From CAVOHU01 sp963817885 (GTDB taxonomy: Bacteria > Acidobacteriota > Vicinamibacteria > Vicinamibacterales > JAKQTR01), in the NCBI GenBank assembly GCA_963817885.1, contig CAWFQE010000002.1, forward strand, positions 682,001 to 746,000: DNA of 64,000 bases, in the 5' to 3' direction. Under the pieces are notes generated by a model. The model was not told the DNA's origin. It did no database searches and worked only from the letters and a program-made list of their open reading frames with translations. The number at the start of each line of letters is the position of its first letter. Position 1 is the stretch's first letter. Below, in pieces: positions 37,431 through 47,763 of this stretch. The position numbers were made by a program, and so were the translations under genes.

Positions 37431-37979
37431 CTACCTGTAGCGGCGGGCCGTCGTCAGCCAGCCAATCCACCACAGCACGAGCAGCCCCATCACCACCCAC
37501 TGCGCCCGAAGCGGAGGCAGCCAGGGCTCGAAGAGCGCGTACGCCATCGCCATCGGCAACGCCAGCACGAGACCAACCGCCGCACCGTCGACCTGGATGC
37601 GGCGCCGGAGCTCATCGGTGCGCACGAGGAGGCGCGAGAAGAGCAGGATCGCCGCGGCGGTGAGCGCCATGCCGCAGACGCCCCACTCGAGCCGCCACGA
37701 GGCGGCGTCACCGGAGTCGAGAAGCGCGATGTTCAGCGCGGCGAGCGGCAGCAGCCAGACATCGGCGCGATGCCGCACCATGCGCCACGTTGCCAGACCG
37801 GCAATCACCAGGACGCAGAGGGCCGACGCGCCGAGCAAGGGGTAGGTAAGGCCGGGTTCCGGGTTGTGCGGACCGGCCAGGCGCCCAAGCACACTGCCGC
37901 CGACCGATGCCAGGGCGGCTAGGACGAACCATCCGGCGCCGGTGTACCGGGAGCTGGAGGTCGATTCGAGTTCGAGCAC
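37431..37979 (-). CDS. Hypothetical multi-pass membrane protein
   Basis: 182 residues from GTG 37979, chosen because GGAGG lies 6 bases upstream and because the promoter at 37998-38026 would leave this as the first start; the open frame runs back to 38039 through the operator. About five membrane helices (GWFVLAALASVGGSVLG, YPLLGASALCVLVIAGLATW, WLLPLAALNIALLDS, GMALTAAAILLFSRLL, VMGLLVLWWIGWL). No family recognised. First gene of an operon with the XRE regulator and the ABC remnant. Confidence 0.7.
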   Translation of the reverse strand: MLELESTSSSRYTGAGWFVLAALASVGGSVLGRLAGPHNPEPGLTYPLLGASALCVLVIAGLATWRMVRHRADVWLLPLAALNIALLDSGDAASWRLEWGVCGMALTAAAILLFSRLLVRTDELRRRIQVDGAAVGLVLALPMAMAYALFEPWLPPLRAQWVVMGLLVLWWIGWLTTARRYR

Positions 37980-37997
37980 CTGTACCCTCCGGGCATG

Positions 37998-38038
37998 AAT
38001 GTAAAGCCTGTTTGTCATGTTGTCAAATGTATTTGACA
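37998..38038 (-). promoter_or_regulatory. Promoter and palindromic operator of the membrane protein-XRE operon
   Basis: On the minus strand TTGACA (38021-38026) and TACATT (37998-38003) are 17 bases apart. The dyad TGTCAAA-TGTA-TTTGACA (38021-38038) overlaps the -35. A small XRE repressor encoded second in the operon could close the loop as autorepressor (inference). Confidence 0.65.
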
Positions 38039-38195
38039 TCTACCTGCTTCCACTGGGTCGCCACGGGATTGAACTCAGAGGAAGGACTACACCGTCAGAT
38101 GGAGCCTGGCGCGGTAGCGGGGCGTGTAGATCAGACGGTCAGATTATCCGCGACGACAATGACTCGGACATGCCTGCGAAGCAAGCGCTGCTTCG

Positions 38196-38376
38196 TCAGC
38201 GCGCCTTCCGCAGAGCCTCGATCATCGCCTCCCGCTTCGCCGCCGCATCGACCACCAGGATGGCGCGATCGTACTGACCGGACGTGAAGCCGTAATCGAG
38301 GCCCGGCCGCCACGGGTTCTTCGCCAGCCGCGGAGCCGCCCGACGGCAGCGGTGCTGTCCGGGCGGCGGCAATCAT
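38196..38376 (-). pseudogene. Short gene fragment downstream of the SnoaL-like gene
   Basis: Starts with ATG overlapping the SnoaL-like stop as ATGA and, after a one-base shift, reads KNPWRPGLDYGFTSGQYDR and AILVVDAAAKREAMIEALRKAR to a TGA at 38196. The last part is clearly protein-like but only about 45 residues remain. Origin unknown. Confidence 0.35.
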
Positions 38377-38837
38377 GGCGCGGAGGCCCTCGTTGATTCG
38401 TGCTCGAGCCGGATGCGCAAGCGACCGTCAATGCGTACGAGCAGGGCCGTGTAGGAGACAGGATCGCCCATCGGTTTGCCAGGTTCCTTCCAGCGAAACA
38501 CGCCGACCACAACCACGGCATCCGGCCCGAGCGATTCGTACCTGAGGTCGGCGAAGTCAAACGTCTCGGGCCCTTGCCAGGTCCGGTAGAACGACTTGAT
38601 CTTCTCGGGTGTTCAGAACTCATTCATCCCGTCGCCCTGCGAGAAGCATCCCCTCGGATCGTATCTGGCGATGATGGCCTCGCGGTCGTGCGCACGCAGC
38701 TCCCGGGCATACGCCGTCATGAAGGCCTCGGCCTCCGTTCTGGTGTCCGCTGTTGCGGCTGGGATCTGTGCCGATGGTCTGCAGGCGACGGCGCATGCAG
38801 CGAGCGTCAGGGCGACGAAGATGCGATTGGCTACCAT
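38373..38837 (-). pseudogene. SnoaL/DUF4440-like lipoprotein with in-frame TGA
   Basis: ATG 38837. Lipoprotein-type signal (FVALTLAACAVAC), then a nuclear-transport-factor-2-like fold: EAEAFMTAYARELRAHDREAIIARYDPRGCFSQGDGMNEF, a TGA at 38613-38615, then in the same frame TPEKIKSFYRTWQGPETFDF, DLRYESLGPDAVVVVGVFRW and YTALLVRIDGRLRIRLEHES. The family often has Trp at the stop position (EFWTP), so this looks like a TGG-to-TGA nonsense change. No selenocysteine context is visible. Everything else is intact, so it is either a recent pseudogene or a base error. Confidence 0.7.
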
Positions 38838-39349
38838 CCTTGCACGGACCTCCACGGTACCGGTTTATCGGCTCGCGCTCATTGCGACAGGTGGCTGCTT
38901 GAGCTGCTCTCGATCGCTCACGCGCACGACAGGCGATATTAGCGCACCGGGGGGCTCCAAGGTCCAAGCTCAACGCAGCATGACGCCCTTCTCGGAGCCC
39001 GGGATTCGCGGTTTACGGTCGCCAGTGCCTGGCAGGACTGGCACTGCGACACAGCAGGCGAGACCCGGGGTCCGGCTCAGGGCGACCTATGCTCTCCGGA
39101 CGCGCCGGTCTCGCACCGCCGCCCGCCACCGTCCGGATTGGAGGCCAACATGTCCGCGACGAATCGTCCGCCGCTCATCATGCTCGGCTGGCAGAGCGAC
39201 CGCTGGTGCTCGCGCGCAACCTGCCCGACCGCCGTCAACGAGTCCGGGCACGTAGTCGGCGTGCGAGAAGACCATCAGAAACGGCGCCTTCGCGATCCCC
39301 TCGACTCGCCTGGCTCGCCCTGCTAACGTGGCAGTCGGAGGATCTTGCC
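38838..39349. other. Intergenic region with degenerate repeat and coding traces
   Basis: About 510 bases. 38932-39054 is repeat copy A (see separate entry). Between 39060 and 39330 the minus strand has broken, protein-like traces (AKAPFLMVFSHADYVPGL; SGGRFVADMLASNPDG) in different frames, which suggest a decayed gene, but I cannot name it. Confidence 0.35.
38932..39054. repeat. Degenerate direct repeat, copy A
   Basis: Aligns with 41708-41829 in the same orientation at roughly 70% identity (hand count), with stretches such as GGCGATAT, GGTCCA and GGGATTCGCGGTT in common. It lies upstream of the SnoaL-like gene and next to a decayed gene. Confidence 0.55.
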
Positions 39350-39841
39350 ATGCCGATTTCGCAGAAACTACTGCCCGAATTCGATCAGGAGATGAAATCG
39401 ACTCGACGGCTGCTGGAACGGGTACCCTCCGACAAGGCCGAATGGAAACCCCACGCGAAGTCGTTCGCGCTGGCGCATCTCGCCCAGCTGGTCGCGTGGA
39501 TGCCCGGCTGGATCGCCAACACGCTTCGAGAGACCGAGCTCGACATGGCCCGCTTTCCCGGCTACAGCTTCGAGAAGACGGAGACGCTGCTCGAACTCTT
39601 CGACGGCAACGTGCGGGACGCTCGCGAGGCGATCGCCAGCTCGACCGACGCCGACTTCGAGGTGATCTGGTCGCTCAAGCGCGGGCCGCAGGTGCTGATG
39701 TCGATGCCCCGCGAGAGCGTCGTGCGCCAGCACATCAGCCATCTGTCGCACCATCGCGGTCAGCTGACCGTGTACCTTCGCCTGCTCGATGTGCCCATTC
39801 CCTCGATCTACGGACCGACGGCGGACGAGAAGTGGGGGTAG
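39350..39841 (+). CDS. DinB-family protein
   Basis: 163 residues; ATG 39350 with GGAGG. Four-helix bundle of the DinB/YfiT type: LLPEFDQEMKSTRRLLERVPSDKAEWKPHAKSFALAHLAQLVAWMPGW, ending with HISHLSHHRGQLTVYLRLLDVPIP. The His of AHLAQ and the two in HLSHHRGQ are the usual metal ligands. Members act as small-thiol-dependent transferases or are of unknown function; some are DNA-damage inducible. Confidence 0.88.
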   Translation: MPISQKLLPEFDQEMKSTRRLLERVPSDKAEWKPHAKSFALAHLAQLVAWMPGWIANTLRETELDMARFPGYSFEKTETLLELFDGNVRDAREAIASSTDADFEVIWSLKRGPQVLMSMPRESVVRQHISHLSHHRGQLTVYLRLLDVPIPSIYGPTADEKWG

Positions 39842-40193
39842 CCGTCGCGCTGCGCTACCTGCCCGAACGGCAGATGCGCGGGAACCTGGGCGTCAGCGCG
39901 CAGCCCGTCCGTATTCCACCGGCGCAGCGGGCCGGCGGGGACTGTGGCACCTTGCGACCTCGCGAGGGCACGTCACGCATCGGGTCTGACTCCGGGCCGG
40001 CACCTCAGACCGGCCGGTACCTCTTACACGCCGGGACACCACCTCGCGTGCCCTCTTGCGTGCGTTTTCTGCATAGGCTCCGAAACCAGGCCGATCGGCT
40101 GGCGCCTTTCACTGGCACAGAACGTGAATTGAGCCAACCTGTACCGGCGCGTCCGCGCCGGTAAATCGAGTGCACCAAGAAAGGGGGCAAACC
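39842..40193. other. Intergenic region with hairpin near its end
   Basis: 352 bases with no gene. The only clear structure is the hairpin at 40142-40163. Confidence 0.4.
40142..40163. other. Strong 10-bp-stem hairpin in leader of following gene
   Basis: TACCGGCGCG and its complement with a 2-base centre. It lies 30 bases before the start at 40194, too far from a T run to be an obvious terminator; it could be an mRNA leader structure. Confidence 0.4.
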
Positions 40194-40589
40194 ATGAAGC
40201 ACCGCATCATGGCGCTGGGCGTCGGTTTCGCCGTCGTCATAGCGCTTGCCGCGACAGGACGGGTTGCGGGCCAGGAGCCGCAGCAGCCGAAGTCCGAGGA
40301 GACGACGCTGACCGGGTGCGTCGTGCAGGGAACCGGGCCCACCGTGTTCATTCTCGAGAACGCCAAGGTCGACACGCACGACCAGACCGAAAAGGGACGG
40401 ATGTACATCCTGGTCAGCAACGTCGTGACGCTGTCGTTCCGGGAGCACGTGAACCACGAAGTCACGGTGACCGGCCTTGCTGAACAGACGATGACGCCGA
40501 ACCCGCCTGTCGATGAAAAGGTCAAGGAAGCAGACCTGCCGAAGTTCAAGGCGACGAAGCTCACGCAAGTCGCTACGACCTGCAGCTAG
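40194..40589 (+). CDS. Hypothetical exported OB-fold-like protein
   Basis: 131 residues; ATG 40194 with AAAGGGGG. Signal peptide (IMALGVGFAVVIALAATGRVAGQ). Mature part: TTLTGCVVQGTGPTVFILENAKV, YILVSNVVTLSFREHVNHEVTVTGLAE, which is the beta-strand order of small exported OB-like proteins that are common in Acidobacteriota. Two Cys. Function unknown. Stands alone, convergent with the thioredoxin gene. Confidence 0.75.
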   Translation: MKHRIMALGVGFAVVIALAATGRVAGQEPQQPKSEETTLTGCVVQGTGPTVFILENAKVDTHDQTEKGRMYILVSNVVTLSFREHVNHEVTVTGLAEQTMTPNPPVDEKVKEADLPKFKATKLTQVATTCS

Positions 40590-40638
40590 GCGCCTTCGCG
40601 ACGATCCAATTGAGGAAGGGAGATAGCACGGAGAAGAA

Positions 40639-40666
40639 CGGGGCGAGTCGTGCGCGGCTCGCCCCG
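40639..40666. terminator. GC-rich hairpin between convergent genes
   Basis: 9-bp stem CGGGGCGAG / CTCGCCCCG with a 10-base loop, between the stops of the exported OB-like gene (40589) and the TlpA gene (40682). No T tract, so factor-independent function is uncertain. Confidence 0.5.
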
Positions 40667-40681
40667 CCTCGACGCCAGGGA

Positions 40682-41530
40682 TCAGTGGTGTCGGCCTGAT
40701 GCCGCGACCGCCTGGCCGTCCACTCGCTCGTGCAGGAGTTGCCGCACGCCCTTCAGAAGGTCCTCGTCCCGAAGGTCGACGAATCGGATGACGCCTTCCG
40801 CGTCCAGCACGTAGGTCGTCGGCCAACCCAGCACGTTCCATTCCGACGCGATCGAGCCCCGGCCGCTCCCGGCCTCGGGGGGATCCCACCAGGATCGGTA
40901 GGTGAGTCCGTGCTGTGCCTTCAGGTGCCTGACGGACTCCGCGACGCCCGTGTCCACGCCCACGATGGCAAAGGGCCAGTTGGAATACAAATCCTGCATC
41001 AGCCGGTAGTAGGGATACTGGCTCCGGCAGATCCCGCACCAGTCGGCGGAAAACGTGAGCACGACGACCTTGCCTCGAAACTCACTCAGCTTGAACGCCC
41101 TGCCGTCCAGATCCGTCCCGCTCGTCTCGGGAGCCTTCTTGCCGACGGCGAGCGCGCGCAGCATGAAGCTGGATCGCTCGACCGGGCCCTGATAGCTGGC
41201 ATTCGATCGCCCGATGGCCAGCAGGCGCGAGAGCACCGCCGTCTCCTGGGACGGCGTCAGCCGGCCGGCCTGGAGCCGCCTGGCAAAACTCCACAACGTC
41301 TGGCGGGCGTCTTCGACGGAGGGTGCCGGCCGCTGGCGCACGAGCGCGGCCTCGAGCGAATCAACCAGTCCGGCCAGCTCGCGATCGGTGAACCCGGTGA
41401 CTTCGAGTTCCGTGGAGGCCGGTACTTCGAACACGGGATGCTGGCGGGCCCCGGCCGGGCCCGGCCAGAGCACGACGGCCATGGCAGCGAGGACGAATGT
41501 GAATGCGTTGCGAACCTTCATGGACTTCAT
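40682..41530 (-). CDS. TlpA-like exported thioredoxin-fold protein
   Basis: 282 residues. Signal peptide (FTFVLAAMAVVLWPGPAGA), a helical N-terminal extension of about 110 residues not found in classical TlpA, then the thioredoxin domain: GKKAPETSGTDLDGRAFKLSEFRGKVVVLTFSADWCGICRSQYP with the WCGIC redox site, and WNVLGWPTTYVLDAEGVIRFVDLR with the cis-Pro. Likely a periplasmic thiol-disulfide reductase or peroxidase-like protein. An ATG 9 bases in (41521) is equally possible as start. Confidence 0.85.
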   Translation of the reverse strand: MKSMKVRNAFTFVLAAMAVVLWPGPAGARQHPVFEVPASTELEVTGFTDRELAGLVDSLEAALVRQRPAPSVEDARQTLWSFARRLQAGRLTPSQETAVLSRLLAIGRSNASYQGPVERSSFMLRALAVGKKAPETSGTDLDGRAFKLSEFRGKVVVLTFSADWCGICRSQYPYYRLMQDLYSNWPFAIVGVDTGVAESVRHLKAQHGLTYRSWWDPPEAGSGRGSIASEWNVLGWPTTYVLDAEGVIRFVDLRDEDLLKGVRQLLHERVDGQAVAASGRHH

Positions 41531-41707
41531 GGGTCGGCATTCGGCCGATTCTTCCTGATCGTGTTTCGGCAGAACGGAGAAGAACTTTAGTCGATCGGGC
41601 CGGCAATTCCAGTCCGGCCCCGGTCGTCTCGCCGGAGGCGCGCGTCGACGTGGAAGAGCACGTCGCTCACGAAGCCGTGCAGGAGCAGGTCGATCTGAGG
41701 AACGATG

Positions 41708-41829
41708 GGCGATATCAGGCCACCGAGAAGTCCCAGGTCCAGGCTCAATGCGATATCACGCCCTTTTCGGATCGCGGGATTCGCGGTTCACCGAGATCAT
41801 GGGCCCGGTGGGCTGGCACCAGGACACAG
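41708..41829. repeat. Degenerate direct repeat, copy B
   Basis: Partner of 38932-39054. It lies between the TlpA gene and the decayed hydrolase. Confidence 0.55.
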
Positions 41830-41844
41830 CTGCCCACCCCGCCG

Positions 41845-42095
41845 GGACGCGTTCAGCGTTTCTGCTCCGGCGCGCACGAGCCGGCGCGCGTAGTCCATGT
41901 CTTCTTCGACGAACAGGTCGAGAGCACCGACACCGATCCAGGCAGGCGGCAGGCCGGCGAGGCTGGCTACCCGGGCGGGGACGACGGCTGCCGGCACGCT
42001 GGACGAGCCTGCTGGATTGCGGGCGCGAGTCCCAAAGCCAGTCCAAAGCCGGCGCTGCGGATAGCGAAGTCGCGACGAGTGAGGTGATGGCTCAT
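41845..42095 (-). pseudogene. Remnant of a Tat-exported alpha/beta hydrolase (acetyl-esterase type)
   Basis: ATG 42095 overlaps the YCII stop as ATGA. It encodes a twin-arginine signal (HLTRRDFAIRSAGFGLALGLA) and soon stops; one frame over, the text resumes at LAGLPPAWIGVGALDLFVEE and DMDYARRLVRAGAET, the C-terminal Asp segment of hormone-sensitive-lipase-like esterases. The central catalytic region (about 200 residues, including the nucleophile) is missing, so this is a genuine internal deletion plus frameshift. Confidence 0.6.
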
Positions 42096-42448
42096 TTCGA
42101 GGGGGGCATCTCGAAGAACGGGCGTACCTCGACCGGCGTCCGGCAGGCGACGACAGCCTTGCGGCCCCAGGCGAGCGCCTCGTCCAGGTCGGCGACTTCC
42201 AGGATCCAGAAGCCTCCCACGTGCTCCTTGGCTTCCAGATACGGTCCGTCCGTGATGAGCACCTGGCCATTGGGCTGCGCCCGCAGCGACTTCGCCGTGG
42301 GTTCCGGCTGCAGGCCGCCGGCGAAGAACCTGACGCCGGCCGCCATCATGTCCTTGTTGAGTGCGCTGATATCGCGCTTCGTCTCATCCGTGACGGTGGA
42401 CGGGTCGAACTTGTCGGGGTGGTGAATGGCAACTAGATACTGCGGCAT
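42092..42448 (-). CDS. YCII/DGPF-domain protein 1
   Basis: 118 residues. MPQYLVAIHHPDKFDPSTV, ALNKDMMAAGVRFFAGGL and the family mark TDGPYLEAKEHVGGFWILEVADLDEALAWG. DGPF-type YCII proteins are the standard genetic partners of ECF42-like sigma factors; their biochemical role is unknown. It has its own conserved upstream block (42490-42533) and ends overlapping the hydrolase remnant. Confidence 0.88.
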   Translation of the reverse strand: MPQYLVAIHHPDKFDPSTVTDETKRDISALNKDMMAAGVRFFAGGLQPEPTAKSLRAQPNGQVLITDGPYLEAKEHVGGFWILEVADLDEALAWGRKAVVACRTPVEVRPFFEMPPSK

Positions 42449-42489
42449 GACTCCTCCTTGAACGGTCGCCCTGGCGGACCAGTCTTACC

Positions 42490-42533
42490 TGCCTTCACTG
42501 TGTTGACGAACGGCAGCACGGGAATTCTACAAA
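42490..42533 (-). promoter_or_regulatory. Putative ECF sigma promoter upstream of YCII gene 1
   Basis: On the minus strand TGTAGA (42526-42531) and CGTC (42505-42508) are separated by 17 bases. The same elements at the same spacing lie upstream of YCII gene 2, within a block conserved over about 44 bases although the flanks differ. The TGT(C/A)GA...CGTC form resembles promoters described for ECF42 sigma factors. Confidence 0.65.
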
Positions 42534-42621
42534 TCGTCGTGGGCATTTCGCTCCTCCGCCCGGAGTCGTCGCCGAGACTGTGGTCGCGGGCGGAGGAGGA
42601 GCCGGTTTCGCCGGTGGGTGC

Positions 42622-43008
42622 TTACCGCTTCACCCGGGATGGGTGAGGTGTGCCGCCCGGCAGGCTGCTGTATGGGATCTCGCGTACCTCGCCCGGCGTC
42701 CGTCCGGCGATGGAACCCTTGCGGGCCCACGCCAGCGCCTCGTCCATGTCGGCGGCTTCCAGTATCACAAAACCGCCGACGTGCTCCTTGGCTTCCAGAT
42801 ACGGGCCGTCGGTGACGAGCACTTCGCCATTGGGTCGCACCCGCAGCGACTTCGCGCTGCTGGCTGGGGCGAGGCCGCCAACCAGGAGCCTGACACCGGC
42901 AGCGATCATCTCCTCGTTGAGCGCGTTGATATCGCGGACCGTCGCTTCGGTCATTGTGGAGGGGTCGAAGTTGTCGGGAAGGAAATTCGTCACCATGTAC
43001 TGTGGCAT
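42622..43008 (-). CDS. YCII/DGPF-domain protein 2
   Basis: 128 residues; ATG 43008 with AGGAGACG upstream. MPQYMVTNFLPDNFDPSTM, ALNEEMIAAGVRLLVGGL, TDGPYLEAKEHVGGFVILEAADMDEALAWARKGS. A clear paralogue of the gene at 42092-42448. It has its own copy of the conserved promoter block, so each YCII gene is probably switched on separately by the adjacent sigma factor. Confidence 0.88.
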   Translation of the reverse strand: MPQYMVTNFLPDNFDPSTMTEATVRDINALNEEMIAAGVRLLVGGLAPASSAKSLRVRPNGEVLVTDGPYLEAKEHVGGFVILEAADMDEALAWARKGSIAGRTPGEVREIPYSSLPGGTPHPSRVKR

Positions 43009-43057
43009 AACGTCTCCTGTTCTCTTGTTTCGGTCATTCGGGCGGGTCGATCTGTCC

Positions 43058-43101
43058 TGCCTTCAATATGTCGACGAATGGCCTGACCGGAATTCTACAA
43101 A
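43058..43101 (-). promoter_or_regulatory. Putative ECF sigma promoter upstream of YCII gene 2
   Basis: TGTAGA (43094-43099), 17 bases, CGTC (43073-43076) on the minus strand. Conserved with 42490-42533, including the flanking CTGCCTTCA and GGAATTCTACAAA. Confidence 0.65.
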
Positions 43102-43160
43102 GGGTCTGACGTCTTTCCTTCGCCCGCGCCGTATTTCAGGAATCAACTCTCTCCATTGAT

Positions 43161-44432
43161 TCAATTCGATTGATCGGCCGGCGGCGTCTGGTTGAGCCTT
43201 GCCGTCAGCAAGTCCTGCTCGCGACGGTTCTCGGTCATCGCAAGGGCGCGTTGCAGCTCTTCGCGCGCTTCGGCGAAGCGTCCCAGCTTCGTGAGCAAAT
43301 CTGCCCTGACGCTGGGCAGCAGATGATAGTTGGTCAGCGCGGGTTCCCCTGCGAGCGCATCGAGCGCGTGGAGTCCAGCACCAGGTCCTTGCGCCATTCC
43401 GACGGCTACGGCGCGGTTCAGCGCCACGATGGGAGATGGGCTGATCTGAAGCAGGTCGTCATAGTGGAGGACGATCTGCTGCCAGTCGGTCTCCGCTGCA
43501 GTCCTGGCTCGTGCGTGGCAGGCGGCGATCGCCGCCTGCAGGGCGTAGGTGCCGGCGCCGCCACCGAGATCCTGAGCGCGCGCCAGTGCAGCCATTCCTC
43601 GCTGAATCTGCGCGTGGTCCCACAAAGAACGGTCCTGCTCGGACAGGAGGACGGCTTCTCCGGTTGGTCCGCGACGCGCTGCAGTGCGCGATGCCTGCAA
43701 CTCCATGAGCGCGAGGAGGCCATGGACCTCGGGCTCATCAGGAAGAAGCCTTGCCAGCCTGCGGCCAAGGCGGACGGCTTCCACGCACAGTGTGGCCCGC
43801 ATCCACTCCTCTCCAGAGGTTGCGGTGTATCCCTCGTTGAAGATCAGGTAGACCACAGCCAGCACTGAGTCAACCCGCCGTCTCAATTCGTCGCCGCGCG
43901 GAGTCTCAAAGGGAACGTGAGCCTCGGCGAGTGTCTTCTTGGCTCGGAAGATGCGCTGGCCTAACGTCTTCTCGGGCACCAGGAACGACCGGGCAATCTC
44001 GGCCGTGGTGAGCCCGCAGGCCACGCGCAGCGTGAGCGCCACGCGGCCCTCGACGGGCAGCACCGGATGGCAGGCGGTAAAGATGAGGCGGAGCACATCA
44101 TCATCGATGACCTGGTCCAGCGCTTGATCCATGGCTTCGCCCAGCCGCTGTTGCTGAAACTCCAGATCCCGCGCAATCTCTCCGTGCTTGAGTTCCAGCA
44201 TCCGGCGACGGCGCAGAGCGTCGATGGCGCGCCGCTTTGCCGCGGTCATCAGCCAGGCGGCAGGTTTCTCCGGGATACCGTCGTGCGGCCATCGTTCGAG
44301 CGCTGCAACGAGGGCATCCTGAGCGAGTTCCTCCGCGATGCCGACGTCGCGGGTCACGCGGGCAATCCCTGCGATGAGCCGTGTGGACTCAATCTTCCAC
44401 ACGGCCTCGATCGCCTTGTGTGTGTCGTTCAT
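43161..44432 (-). CDS. ECF42-like RNA polymerase sigma factor with C-terminal TPR-like extension
   Basis: 423 residues. Sigma region 2 (RDVGIAEELAQDALVAALERWP ... KPAAWLMTAAKRRAIDALRRRR) and region 4 (ACGLTTAEIARSFLVPEKTLGQRIFRAKKTL) fill the first 190 residues. The remaining 230 form the long helical extension typical of the ECF42 group (SVLAVVYLIFNEGYTA; LARLLPDEPEVHGLLALMELQASR; DWQQIVLHYDDLLQISPSPIVALNRAVAVG). Such sigma factors have no anti-sigma factor and are associated with DGPF proteins, as here. The start is directly joined to a broken YCII gene, so the native upstream control may be lost. Confidence 0.92.
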   Translation of the reverse strand: MNDTHKAIEAVWKIESTRLIAGIARVTRDVGIAEELAQDALVAALERWPHDGIPEKPAAWLMTAAKRRAIDALRRRRMLELKHGEIARDLEFQQQRLGEAMDQALDQVIDDDVLRLIFTACHPVLPVEGRVALTLRVACGLTTAEIARSFLVPEKTLGQRIFRAKKTLAEAHVPFETPRGDELRRRVDSVLAVVYLIFNEGYTATSGEEWMRATLCVEAVRLGRRLARLLPDEPEVHGLLALMELQASRTAARRGPTGEAVLLSEQDRSLWDHAQIQRGMAALARAQDLGGGAGTYALQAAIAACHARARTAAETDWQQIVLHYDDLLQISPSPIVALNRAVAVGMAQGPGAGLHALDALAGEPALTNYHLLPSVRADLLTKLGRFAEAREELQRALAMTENRREQDLLTARLNQTPPADQSN

Positions 44433-44602
44433 GCCTGGCGAAAGGAGCCTATCGAGCCCCAGCAGTACGCCTGCTTCCTGCAGGCTCTTCTTGTACTCTA
44501 CATCCTGGCAACCGCCTCCGCGCGAGGGGCTGCGTCCGCGCCTGCCGTTTCAAACCCTTTGCGGATCACCACCATCATGAAGCGGATCCCCATCTCCTTC
44601 AT
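44433..44602 (-). pseudogene. Third YCII-domain remnant joined to the sigma gene
   Basis: ATG 44602 reads MKEMGIRFMMVVIRKGFE and AEAVARM, then a stop; after a one-base shift the text continues EYKKSLQEAGVLLGLDRLLSPG and runs in frame straight into the sigma start codon. This is the first half of a YCII domain; the second half, with the DGPF motif, is missing. A weak 62-codon reading at 44599-44787 overlaps its start as ATGA but has no recognisable family. Confidence 0.6.
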
Positions 44603-44806
44603 CGGACGTCCTGATCCCCGGCCCTTCGCTTTTCGAAGGGGTCGGGCGGGGCTCGGGCGCGAGCCGGCGGGGGAATCTCGTCTGGGAAGCCGAGGCGGAG
44701 GAGGAGCGCGTACCCGAGGACCCCGTGATACAGGAAGAGATTGAAGCTCGGTCGGGAGAGCGCCGTGCCGTCCGCACGAGAGGCCACTTACGGCCACAGG
44801 CCACCG

Positions 44807-47760
<2,954 letters not shown>

Positions 47761-47763
<3 letters not shown>

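Noticed and set aside
38613..38615. Selenocysteine reading of the in-frame TGA
   Set aside because: The family has Trp, not Cys, at this place; no SECIS-like hairpin follows and no Sec genes are in the window.
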